A stretch of DNA of 64,000 nucleotides from Oryzias latipes (taxonomy: Eukaryota; Chordata; Actinopteri; Beloniformes; Adrianichthyidae). The notes under the pieces were generated by a model that made no database searches, had not been told where the DNA came from, and worked only from the letters and a program-made list of their open reading frames with translations. The stretch lies in assembly GCF_002234675.1 (NCBI RefSeq), contig NC_019862.2:20518160-20582159 (forward strand). Direction: 5' to 3'. Positions 25,693-36,052 of this stretch are shown here, piece after piece. Made by a program: the position numbers and the translations under genes. Positions within the stretch are counted from its first letter, which is position 1, and the number at the start of each line of letters is the position of its first letter.

Positions 25693-28600
25693 ATGATGAA
25701 GATCTGCATCTTGGGGTTGCTGGTGCTGGGGTGCGTGCATGGTGCACCCGTGAAAGAAGACCTGAAGCCGCAGTCGTGTGACGATCCACACGCCGTAAAA
25801 GCTGCCCATGTGGCTCTGACAAAGATCAACATGGATCGAAACAATGGCTACATCTTTAGCCTGCACCGCCTGTCCAATGTTCACCATTCCATGCACGTAA
25901 GCAGTTTTTCATGATCCACACTTTAATGGCCAAGACTTCTACTTTAGCATTGTGCTAAAGGTCTGAAAAGCCTGAAAAAACACTTCAATTAACATAATTA
26001 CAGTTTTTGAAAATAAGTCAATTGATTAAACTCTGATGGAACATGAAGCAAAAATATTAAAAATAATGGGCCCATTGACTGTAAGTGCTTATGTTTTATG
26101 TGTTTATGTTCTTCTGAAGTAGATGATGGAATGTAAAAAGAGGGAGAGAGATTGCCCAGTCATTCTTACACCAACACCCCCACTACCAAGGGTCCTACAT
26201 GTCTGAGGTGAAATTAACCCCCCCCCCTCCCCCCACACCCACACAGTAGCAGATAGAGAACAACCACCCGCCGGGCAACCACATCCACCACCCAGGCCAG
26301 GGCCAGCAGGACCGCCACAGGGGCCCCCAAAGCCAGAGAGCAGGGAGGTATAGGGGGAACGAGAGTGTAAGCCCCAACCCAACCAGGAGAGCAGCCTCCC
26401 TGCCGATTACAAAGAATTTATAGCAGGACGATGGTTGTCATGGAAACATTGGTGTCTTTTATGAAAAGATTCAGCCTTCATTCAATTCCTTCTATTCTCA
26501 GCATTTAAGAATGTGTTAAAGCAGGTGTAATTTTAAAACAGACAAAGTGGTCCTAAAGTAACATCTTCTTCCTTTTTTTGTGAAAAACAAGAAATCAATC
26601 AGTCAATCAATACTTTAGGAGCACCTTTTAAACAATCAGACCTAAAATGAATTACTTTTAAATGTCAGAAATTAAAGCTAATTTAAAACCATCCCAAATT
26701 CTCCAATATTTTCACTCATCCATTGAAGAAAATCCTTTAATCTGCCTAAATGATCAATTAAATGATCATTTAAAGTGGAAAAAAATGGGCAATGTGTCAT
26801 CCGTGGAGCCAGCTTCCTATTTGGAACGCAAGGTGGGAGGGGGCAAGATGTTCAGTGATATACTGTCAATGGATTTTTTTAAGCTCTCCTTTTTTGTCAT
26901 CATGTTTGGTAACTGTGCTCACGAGGATTTTCCCCGTTGAGCATGTGGCCCTTCAGTTAATATGATCCTTTGGAAAAATAAAAATATTGCAACACAGTCT
27001 TGACTTCCTTTAAAAAATATAATACAGTGAATTTCTCTGTTTGTGTTGCAGGGAGAGAACGGTGTGGTTTATTACCTGACTATGGATGTTGTGGAGACAA
27101 ACTGCAGCGTTCTTAGCGGGAAGGACTGGAAGCACTGTGAGGCTCGTCCAACCAGCGACCAGCCGGTCAGAAAACACACACCATCTGCAGACACAATGTT
27201 AAGGACGTAGACTCTCAAACTACATTTAAAACATATTTAATAGGGCTTAACTGATAACCATTTCATGATTCTTTAGGTTTATGGACAATGCAAAGCAGCC
27301 ATCTTCATCAATAAGGTGCACAGAGTGGATCGTCTCTACAAATACGACTGTGTTATCAAACCAGGTAAAAAAAAAAAAAAGGTTCCTAAAAATCTTTTTT
27401 AATCGCGTAGAATTTCTTCTCAGTCATTTATCAATCTTAAATAACATTTAATGCTGTTAATCTTCTAAACCGGTTTTGTCCCTTTCGGGGTCAGGTCACC
27501 AGTCTGTCGCTGGGCCACAAATCACGCACATTTATGCCTAGGAACAATTTAGAGTAACTATTTTACCTATGAAGCATGTTTTTGGACAATGGGAGGAAGC
27601 TGGAGTCCCCCAGAGAAAAAACCCATGCATGCACGAGGAGAACATGCAAACTCCACACAGAAAGGTCCCCCATTGGTGTTCTGTTTCAGGTTCCCCAGTC
27701 GGGATTTCTTGCTGTGAGCCAAGAGCGTTAACCACTGCGCCACCGTGCTTTTCTAATGCAAAATATTTTTGGCTAGAATGACTGAAATCATTCACAATAA
27801 AATCTGCATTTTCGTTTCACATTCTAATAATCACTAGAATTTCTGGGTCATTTTATGAGTATGAGTATCTTAAAACTGTATTTGTTGTCCAAAAACACAC
27901 TTGGTGTAGGTTTGCGTTTGTTGTGTTGGCTCCTTAATTATGGAATCAGTTGCCACCTGCAATTAGAGAGGTCAGGCTCTAAGAGAGTATGAAAAAAATA
28001 ATTGTTCCTCCATTTCAGTGCTTTAGCATCAGCCTAGCCCTATTATTTTGCTGGTTTTAATGTATTTTTAAAAATTGGTTTTATGCTTTTTATTCTTTTA
28101 TCTTTTATGATTGTTCAATGTTTTTTTCTCCCACTCCCACTTTAGGCTTCGTTGGCCAGTGGTGGGAAGGTGCTTTATAAATAAATACATGACAAATGAA
28201 TGATAAATTTGGTTAACATTATAATTGAGACTTGGTTCCCCTATGACTCAAATAAAGTTTTAAAAAGTGTATTAAGGTGTATTTGGGATACACATAAACA
28301 AATTAAACAACTTCAAAATTGCAGTAGACTGCCTAAAACAGATTTTCAAGAATGTTTTGCGAACTGCAAACATTATGAGGGTTATTGAACCCTATGATGA
28401 AGAGTTGTGTTTTTAAGATGCCAAAGTGTTACCGAAAAAAAATTGAACCTTGTCTGATCTAATCAATATTTTTAAAGCAATTGTCATATTCTTTAATTCT
28501 GAAAGAGAGAAATGGTTCACATCAACTCTGTGAGGTATTTAATAAAACTACAACATTTGAGAGGTCTTGTGTCAACAATGATGTATATGTTTTTCCAGTT

Positions 28601-30093
28601 CCTTCTGCCAGAGTGTCAGCGCTGTGTCCTGACTGTCCAACTCTAATAAGTGCAGACAATGAACAGGTCCAGAAGACTTTGTCTCTTTCCCTTGACAAGT
28701 TCAACAAGGAAAGTGGGCTGAAAAATCGTTTTGACAAGCTTAAGATCACACGCGCACGCGCCGGGGTAAGGTTTCCCCCCACCTTTGTCTCTCATGTCTA
28801 AGAAATAAAAAAAAGATGAGAATGATTCATACAAGAAATGTCTCCTTAATGTCTTCTTTTGATCTCAAGATGGCCATGCAGATGTATTATATTGTGGAGT
28901 ACACCATCCAGGAGACCACCTGTGCCCACAACACAGAGGGAACTGAAAAGTGTCCACTCATGACGTGCGAGTTTGCTGTGAGTCATGAATTCTGTTTAAC
29001 AACCAATACTATGTCTTTTGACCATTCATTCACCAACTATAACACATCTATCTTGCTGTGAGAAACTAAGCTGAGTTTTCTGAAAGAAGTTTCTTCTGAA
29101 CTGACTTTTTTTTTTGCTCTTCTCTCTTTTAGCACAAGGGCTTCTGCAAGGCTTCCCTCTACAGCCTTCCAGACAATGAACAAAGCATTAATGTGGAGTG
29201 TGAGATCTATGAGTCTGAGGTAATAAAGATTGCTATTTTTAAAAATTAAAATTTGCATAAAAAAAAATCAAAACAAAACTTTAAAAAACAATAGAAATCT
29301 TAAATGACCTAATGACAATTCTTCAATTGATGTCAGTTTAATACAACAATATTCTTCATGATGTCACACTGTCCAGGCCTCTGAGGGAGAAAAGGAGGAA
29401 CATCTGTTGGGCGGAGAGACTGACCACAGCCACAATGACACGCACGGCCATGACCACTCAACATTGCCCAACCATGACCACACCTATGACCACACCAAAG
29501 TCCACCACCATCACAACAAGACCCATGAGGAAGCCGACTCCCATGACCACCACCACTCACATGACCACAAGCCAGGCAGTGCCTACAGGCACAGCCACTT
29601 CCATTCCCACGAGCACGGAGTCAACCATGATCCCGAGCACTCACACCACACCTCTGCACACAACCACACCGGCGACTTTCCCAACCACCACCATGACTAC
29701 AAGCATGCTGAGGGCGTGCACACCCATGACCACGACCACGAGCTTGCCCTGGACCACGAGCACAAGCATGCTCACCTGCATGACCATGAGCATCACCATC
29801 ATCACCACTGCCATGACCATGAGACCACGCCCCACGACACACCAGTGGGCAGCGTGAGGGTGCTAACTGATGGGCCCATGATCCTGCCTTCCTTTCCAGA
29901 CCAACCAGCAGCCGGACCCAACCCCGGCGTCGTCCTGCCTCTCAGGCCTGACCCTCAAATCCCAGGGGCCCATGAGCCTATCATCCAAGCCTTCCCACGT
30001 GGAATTTCACACGAATGCAAAGCCCCAGCAGTCAAAAACAACTTAGTAGACCAGCTCTTTGCTGAGGACCCCACCTTCAAACCCTCTGCATAA
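25693..30093 (+). CDS. Secreted fetuin-family protein with long His-rich tail, gene 1
   Basis: Seven coding exons: 25693-25896, 27052-27165, 27277-27364, 28599-28765, 28870-28977, 29133-29219, 29377-30093; all GT-AG, though donor 2 (GTCAGA) is weak. The frame stays open for 494 residues. Residues 1-17 are a signal peptide. Cystatin-like domain 1 (about 18-135) has a QPVYGQC block; CPDCP lies at 145-149; cystatin-like domain 2 runs to about 256. Residues 265-410 hold about 54 histidines in HDH/HEH words, then a Pro-rich tail with one Cys (HECKA). The exon plan, Cys pattern and CPDCP are those of fetuins; in fetuin-B this motif blocks astacin proteases. The His-rich part suggests zinc, copper or heme binding as in HRG (inference). 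An unpaired-looking Cys sits at residue 401. The first ATG of MMK was chosen; the second is equally possible. It could be called hrg-like or fetuin-B-like; orthology is unsettled. Confidence 0.93.
26095..26405 (+). mobile_element. Fragment of the GC-rich retroposon in gene 1 intron 1
   Basis: TGTTTATGTTCTTCTGAAG and the following C-rich stretch match 36597 onward in the GC-rich retroposon. CCAAGGGTCCTACATGTCT matches its tandem-repeat unit near 37690. This piece is absent from intron 1 of gene 2. Confidence 0.75.
27455..27755 (-). mobile_element. SINE-like repeat in intron 3 of gene 1
   Basis: Reverse orientation of the repeat at 9165: ACTGCGCCACCGTGC at its right end, GAACATGCAAACTCCACACAG and GGACAATGGGAGGAAGCTGG in the body. 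The same insertion exists in gene 2 (42740-43025), so it predates the duplication. Confidence 0.8.
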
Positions 30094-30144
30094 AAATCTC
30101 TTAGAAATGTCCTTTTGTGGAGAAGGCGGGGGTCAGAAACTCCT

Positions 30145-30354
30145 CAACCCTTGTGCTATCCTATGACCCCACCCTTACATTGACGTGTTGTCCCTACCAT
30201 GACAAAGGTGGATAAAGGGGAAGAGGATTTCATGTAATCCATGGACACCAGTGAAGATCACAAATCATTGAAGAAAAAGGTTGAGCGCACTGTCTAGTGG
30301 GGTCTAGATGACCCAACTCCCAATGTTAGAGTGCCTAAGATAGTTCAAGGGTTA
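30145..30354 (-). mobile_element. TA-target MITE, copy 5, in the 3' UTR of gene 1
   Basis: A ~206-bp MITE inserted about 55 bp after the stop codon. Gene 2 keeps the empty site (ACTCCTTAAAACCGTG). Here the same flanks are split, with CA (a mutated TA) on the left and TA on the right, which demonstrates a 2-bp TA target duplication. Confidence 0.9.
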
Positions 30355-30517
30355 CAACCGTGTCCTTTATATTGATCATACCAATTGACAATGAAGCACA
30401 ACGTGACAGCCTCCCATGGATATGTCTGGAACCTGTAAATTTTCCTATCTCTCAGTATAACAATTTTTCTTTTTTTTAAAGATGTTTCTTAAATGTTTTT
30501 CTGTCAAAAAAACTTTC

Positions 30518-30523
30518 ATTAAA
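30518..30523 (+). terminator. Possible poly(A) signal of gene 1 (ATTAAA)
   Basis: The AATAAA used by gene 2 at the corresponding place is changed here to AACAAT. The nearest remaining signal is ATTAAA, just before the LINE insertion. No cleavage data are available. Confidence 0.4.
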
Positions 30524-30895
30524 ATTTCCCGGGCTACAAATTGTTCAGGAAAGACAGAGAAGGTGCAAAGGGTGGTGGAGTCATGCTATACATTAAAGAT
30601 AGTATTCAGTGCAGGAAAAATCTTTGGCGTAATGCTCATGAACTAGAATGCCTAGGTATAAATATTATACTATCGCCACAAATGTCATTTACAATTATTG
30701 TGATCCATCGTCCCCCCTCATCAGATGGTGCATTTTATGAACAATTTGAAAGGCTACTCAAAAACTGCAATCTAAGTAAAGAAATAGTTATTCTGGGAGA
30801 TTTTAATATAAATTGGGAAGATACTTTGCCAGAAAAAATCTTAAGCGAGTGACTGACAAATTTGATCTTGTACAATTTACTTAAGGGCCAAACAA

Positions 30896-31329
30896 GAATT
30901 TGTCATGGTTTGAGTTTGTTTTGTCTTGGTTTTTTCTTTTGTTCTTGTTCTGTCTTGTTTGGTTCTGTTTCCTGTTTTATTTTGAAAGGGTTCCTGTCTT
31001 GTCATGTCTTGAGTTTTACTTCCTTGGTCCCCATCTGCCCTGATCATGTTCACCTGTGTCTTGTCTGCCCTGTTTGTATACAAGTCTTGTCTCTGCCTTC
31101 CTCTTGTGCTGGTCCATTAACTTCTGGTCATCTGTTTAACGTCCTCTGGTCTTAGCGTCCTTGTTCCATGTTTCTCGTCACGTCACAGTAAGTTTTCGTT
31201 TTTGTTTGGTCATCCTGCTCTGCAGCGCCTTTTGTTTGTTTAATAAACCCTCTAGTCCTGAACCCGTTGGCCTCCCGTCTCTGCGTCTGGGTTCTACCGG
31301 CTCTCGAGCCTCCCCCACATGACAGAATT
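30896..31329 (+). mobile_element. Solo LTR with 5-bp target duplication (GAATT)
   Basis: Starts TGTCATGG at 30901 and ends CACATGACA at 31324 (424 bp, TG...CA). A polyadenylation signal AATAAA lies at 31242-31247. The direct repeat GAATT sits at 30896-30900 and 31325-31329. Removing it restores the LINE endonuclease frame. These are the marks of a solo LTR left by recombination of an endogenous LTR element, probably Gypsy-type. No viral genes remain. Confidence 0.9.
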
Positions 31330-31525
31330 ACCAACTCAAGCCGCACTCGGATAGATTTCATTTTTAGCAAACGTCCAGAAAGAATTACCAAAACATACAA
31401 CATGTTAGCTGGCCTCTCTGACCATAATCTTCCCTTAGTAGTAAGAAAGCTATCAAGAAAAGATAGAATTTTTCTGCCAGAGAGAATCATTTCATTGGGA
31501 TACCAAAAAACATAAAGGGGGAGTT

Positions 31526-31726
31526 TAACACTTGTGCTATCTTAGATGATCCCACCTTTGTATTGATGTCTTATTCCTACCATGATAAAGGTGGAAAGAT
31601 TTCATGTAATCCATGGACACCCGTGAAGATCACAAATCATTGAAGAAAAAAGGTTCAGCGCACTGTCTAGTGGGTCTAGATGACCCAACTCCCAATGTTA
31701 AAGTGCCTAGTATAGGACAAGGGTTA
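31526..31726 (-). mobile_element. TA-target MITE, copy 6, nested in the LINE
   Basis: Ends ACACTTGTGCTATCTTAG and TATAGGACAAGGGT with TA on both sides. It lies inside the LINE coding region after the endonuclease part. Confidence 0.85.
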
Positions 31727-31754
31727 AGAATGCTGTTGAGCAAACTGACTGGAA

Positions 31755-31950
31755 TCAGATGTTAATAATAATAATTTATACTTTATCCCACAATGGGGAA
31801 ATTCTTCTTGACCCATCCCCTCGGGGGAGCAGTGAGCTGGAGACCAGCTGTGCTTGGGGGGCGACAGCTGGCTGGGGAGAACGGGGATCAATCCGCCAAC
31901 CCTTCGGTTGTTGGACGACCCGCTCTACCGCCTGAGCTAAACTGCCACTA
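31755..31950 (-). mobile_element. tRNA-derived SINE nested in the LINE
   Basis: On the minus strand the head has an A box (TTAGCTCAGGCGGTAGAGC) and a B box-like GGCGGATTGATCCC. The body ends in a tail with AAAGTATAAATTATTATT. This is the layout of a pol III SINE. Confidence 0.8.
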
Positions 31951-34290
31951 AAGAGAGCTAACTGTGAAAGAGATTGTAAATTATTTACGAAAACACTTGA
32001 AGAAACAATTAAAACTTTTAGTTCAAGAATAGAATTCAAACAAAATAAAAACCTGCTACCTTGGATGAACTCTGACATTCTACAATTAATGACAGAGAGG
32101 GACCGAACACTGAAAAATACCATAAAAAATAGATCTCATAGTCTAAGATATCAATTCACAACATTAAGACAAAGTGGTAAAAAGCATAAGGAAGGCCAAA
32201 GCAGATTTTTTTTCTTGACAATAATTAAGAATGCCAAAGGGGATTCTAAAAAAACTTGGAGCCAATTGAAAAAACTTGAAGGAAGGGACACAAGACACAA
32301 AAAAAGTTTAGAAATAAAGGTAAGTGGACATATTACCAATGATCCAGTCACAATAGCAGATGTCTTCAATAGATTTTTCATTGAATTGGTTTCCTTAATT
32401 GCCACTCATTTCAAATCTAATAATTTGCATGTGTGTCCTACAAATGCGACAGAGCCTATATTTAGCTTAATTACTGTCACCGAAACTGAAGTCGCACAAT
32501 CAGGTCACTTAAGTCAAGCAGAACAAAATACATATTTGGTATTGATACTTTTGTGCTCAAAGAACTCAGCTCAACCTTGACATCTCCCTTAACCATTATT
32601 CTCAATCAATCCATCTCTGAATCACTATTTCCAAGTGCATGGAAATCATCAGCGGTGATTCCTCTCTCCAAAAACTGAGACTCCATGTTGCCTTCAAATT
32701 ACAGACCAATCAGTATCACACCCACAGTGTCCAATATCGCAGAAAAACGTATTGCCCAACAAATTATTTCACACCCCAACAATTCATCTTTTTCTCTTTA
32801 TCCAATGCAGTTTGGTTTCAGATCTCAGCACTCAACAGAAACAGCTAACTGCTTTTTCATAGAAAACATAAAATCTCTATTAGATAAAGGTGGGACATTT
32901 GGGGCTGTGTTTCTTGACCTGAAAAAAGCTTTTGACACAATAAGTCATAAAAAACTGCTGACTAAACTAACCAAATTCAATTTCTCCTTGAAAACTTGAA
33001 AATAAAATAGATAGGATCATATTTATCAAATAGATCTCAGTCAGTCAGGATAAATCATCATCATTCCCCTCCTCTCCATATCTCTACAGGTGTTCAGCAA
33101 GGTTTCATTCTAGGGTCTATACTTTTCTCTCTACATTAATGACCTCCCTTCTATTTGTTCAAATGTCTTCATTCAGATGTATGCTGATGATACTGTCATT
33201 TATGCACATGGCAAAAACACATCTGAGGTGGCAGAGAATCTCACTAAAACAATGGGACATGTACCAGAATGGTTGGAACAGTCAAGTTTAAGTCTCAATG
33301 TAAACAAACCAGTTGCAATGTGCTTTTCCAAAACAAACCGTAAAAATATTCTGTCTGATATTTTGTTGCAGGAGCGAAAATTTGAATATCTCGGCATTGT
33401 AATTGATACGACATTAAATTTTAAATCGCAGATCCAAAAAGTATGTAATCGTGTTAAGTTTAACATGTCTAATTTTAGATTTATTAGGGCATATTTGTCA
33501 CTGCAAGCTGCTACAATGTTCATGAATGCTATGATATTATCCCACATGACATACTGTCTCACTACCTGGTCGCAGGCAAACAAATCAGCATTAAAACCTC
33601 TGGGGTCACTTTACAAACAAACAATTAAAATACTGGGTAAAGAACCATTAAGACATCATCACTGTGACATTTTACAAAAACACAAACTGTTAAGCTGGGA
33701 GAACATCATTAAGTATACAAAACTGTGCCTGTTTTACAAACTCATCAAAGGTCTGTCATCCCCTCCACTCAGTCAGTTTGTTAAAATAAGATAATTCTCC
33801 CAAAGAGTGACAAGAGGGTCGGTTCATCAAGACTGTATAGTTCCTCTGCGGAGAAGTGTGTTCAGCCAGAGCGCCTTCTCCGTAACAGCAGCACAAGAGT
33901 GGAACTCTGTTCCTCACATTATTAGAGACCTCACCACATACACTCTGTTTAAAAAGCACCTAAAAAAACTGGTTCATATCACAATAAACATTTCTCCATT
34001 GAACTATATTAATGCCTGCCCCTCCTTGTCCGATCTGTCACCTCTGTCTTTTATATTTGTTTATATGTTTCTCACTGTGTGCATGTTTTTATGTATTTTA
34101 AATGATTGTTCATAGTACATGTATATTATCTATTAATATATTTAATTGATGCTTTGAGGTTTTTAGGTTAACGATTTTAACACCTGTCCGGGACTACAGA
34201 TGGAAAATAGCCTTTGGGCTAATTCTGGCGCATTGCAGCCATGCTTTTAATGTGCACTGTCCCTGTTAAATAAATGAATGAATACATTAA

Positions 34291-34690
34291 TTAATTAATT
34301 AGCGAATGGCTAATTTTTGGGATGAAAATATTTAAGAAACTTATTGAATAACAAGGATGAATCAGGGTATCTTGTATTGAATCAGTTAAACGACTAGTGC
34401 CTGACATCAGCAGCTTTGTGAACTCAAAGGAGACTTTCCGCTTTGTCATTTCTAAATCACTAATGGCTTCATTAGTGATTCATTAGTCATCAAGTCCGAA
34501 CTAGGTCCAAATGTCAGAATTTGAAGGGGAAAAAAAATACTTTCAATTATTTTTGACTCATCTAGACTCTTGTAAAAAAAAAAAGTGGAAATAAACTTTT
34601 GCACAAAAAATAGGATTCCTTACCACAAGCATTTTAAAGGCCATTTTATCACTTGACACATCTATCACAGTCCATTATGTCCTTAGAACT
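34291..34690. other. Duplicated non-coding flank between LINE and foldback element
   Basis: The stretch at 34410-34610 (GTCATTTCTAAATCACTAATGG, AACTAGGTCCAAATGTCAGAAT) matches 45205-45420 downstream of gene 2. It belongs to the segmental duplication and holds no gene. Confidence 0.7.
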
Positions 34691-35489
34691 TGTTACGGGC
34701 ACAGCCCTCTGCTTTGCTCTCATCTTGTTGTTTGTCACTTCAGTTGATTTCCTGATGATGTTCACCTGGGACTGCTGCTTCCTCAGCTGTGACTGGCCGC
34801 CTGCGGGTCATGTGGTGCTCCTCTACCAGGAAGCCGGAGTCTATTAAGCACACCTGGGAGCTGGGCCCGGCCGAGAGAGTCTGGTGAACTGTTTCTGGCT
34901 GACTCTCACTTTGATCCTGACGCTCTTTGGCAAACAAACTGCTGCATGATTCTGACTAGGCTGTTTTCCTCAGGTACGTGGTGGGAGGTTGTGATCAGGT
35001 AAGTCTGGGGCCCCATACATTTTCACATGCAGGCTGAACATTGTTAGACACACGAGGTAAGGGGTTGGTGCCATTTCTTGTTATGTTTTTATTAGACTAG
35101 GTAGGTAGTCTTTTGTTGTTCCTTTTGATTTATAGGTTGAGGTGCGGAGCTAGGCCTGGTTTTGTTATATTGTGTTTGTTTATTTGGCACGACCCAAACG
35201 TCATGACCTCCCCCACAGGTAATGGTTTGCAGCAGGTTTGTTTGCCAAAGAGAGTCAGGATCAAAGTGAGAGTCAGCCAGAAACAGTTCACCAGACTCTC
35301 TCGGCCGGGCCCAGCTCCCAGGTGTGCTTAATAGACTCCGGCTTCCTGGTAGAGGAGCACCACATGACCCGCAGGCGGCCAGTCACAGCTGAGGAAGCAG
35401 CAGTCCCAGGTGAACATCATCAGGAAATCAACTGAAGTGACAAACAACAAGATGAGAGCAAAGCAGAGGGCTGTGCCCGTAACAGAACT
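34686..35489. mobile_element. Foldback-like element with ~255-bp inverted arms
   Basis: The arms 34691-34945 and 35229-35484 are reverse complements with few mismatches, starting TGTTACGGGCACAG and ending CTGTGCCCGTAACA. The ~283-bp loop is unrelated. The 5-bp direct repeat GAACT flanks it (34686-34690, 35485-35489). Apparent 60-codon frames occur in mirror image in the two arms and are not genes. The superfamily is not clear: a foldback DNA element, or two LTRs joined head to head. Confidence 0.85.
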
Positions 35490-35689
35490 GAAAAAAGCAG
35501 ATTTTGCCAGCATTACAACTAATGCAATAATAACAATTTTACAAGCTATTATTTTTGCATCCAGGCCTGTGATGAAAAATTTGAAGTCATACTACATGAG
35601 AACTAGCTTAAAAATAAGCACATTTTTCAATTGCACTAGAAACGGCAATAGATATACATACATATATAAAAGATACTGCGCATGATCCT

Positions 35690-36011
35690 CAAGCTCCCAG
35701 GCCTCTGGTAGAGGACCTAAGCTCGGGTAAGAAACACCCCGTGGTGGAGGAGAGGGACATAATTATAAAAGGCCAAAAAACCCAATTACCACAGACACCA
35801 CTGTCACCTTCACTTTCTATGGTTTCTCCAGTTCTTCTCCGAGTCCCTGGTATTTCTCCAGTTTCCTTAAGTTCCTTCTTCCAGATGTTTCAGACACTTT
35901 TTACTGCCACATCCACCACAACGGGTTTACTGTGTTCTTTATCCACCACTACAATGTCTGGTTCGTTCACCATTACCATACTGTCGGTCTGTATCTGGAA
36001 GTCCCACAGGA

Positions 36012-36016
<5 letters not shown>
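35690..36016 (-). mobile_element. R2/R4-like LINE C-terminal fragment (upstream part)
   Basis: On the minus strand the frame contains ILWDFQIQTD and PDIVVVDKEHSKPVVVDVA, a conserved C-terminal block of fish R2/R4 (Dong/Rex6)-type non-LTR retrotransposons. Its continuation (YAEYELETPRSKWETLPKV) lies at 37989-38092, separated by the GC-rich retroposon. Confidence 0.7.

Positions 36017-36052
<36 letters not shown>

Larger units (their letters stand above)
30531..34290 (+). mobile_element. L2/CR1-like LINE inserted downstream of gene 1 (dead)
   Basis: The + strand frames give an APE endonuclease with GDFN (about 30800) and SDHN (about 31420), then reverse transcriptase: QFGFRSQHST, FLDLKKAFDTISH (about 32900), YADDTVIYA (33179) and a ~200-codon C-terminal block to 33794. 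The end is an A/T-rich tail (AAATAAATGAATGAA). Stops and frameshifts separate the pieces. A solo LTR, a MITE and a SINE are nested in it. The element splits a segment which is continuous downstream of gene 2, so it postdates the duplication or was lost from unit 2. Confidence 0.85.

Noticed and set aside
29435..29857. 140-codon Thr/Met-rich frame (and its twin at 44244) overlapping the His-rich exon
   Set aside because: It is the shifted frame of the CAY-rich His repeats. The main frame continues the fetuin exons with proper splicing.
34653..34847. 64-codon hydrophobic frame that looks like a membrane peptide, repeated at 35328-35513
   Set aside because: Mirror copies in the two arms of the foldback element; not a gene.
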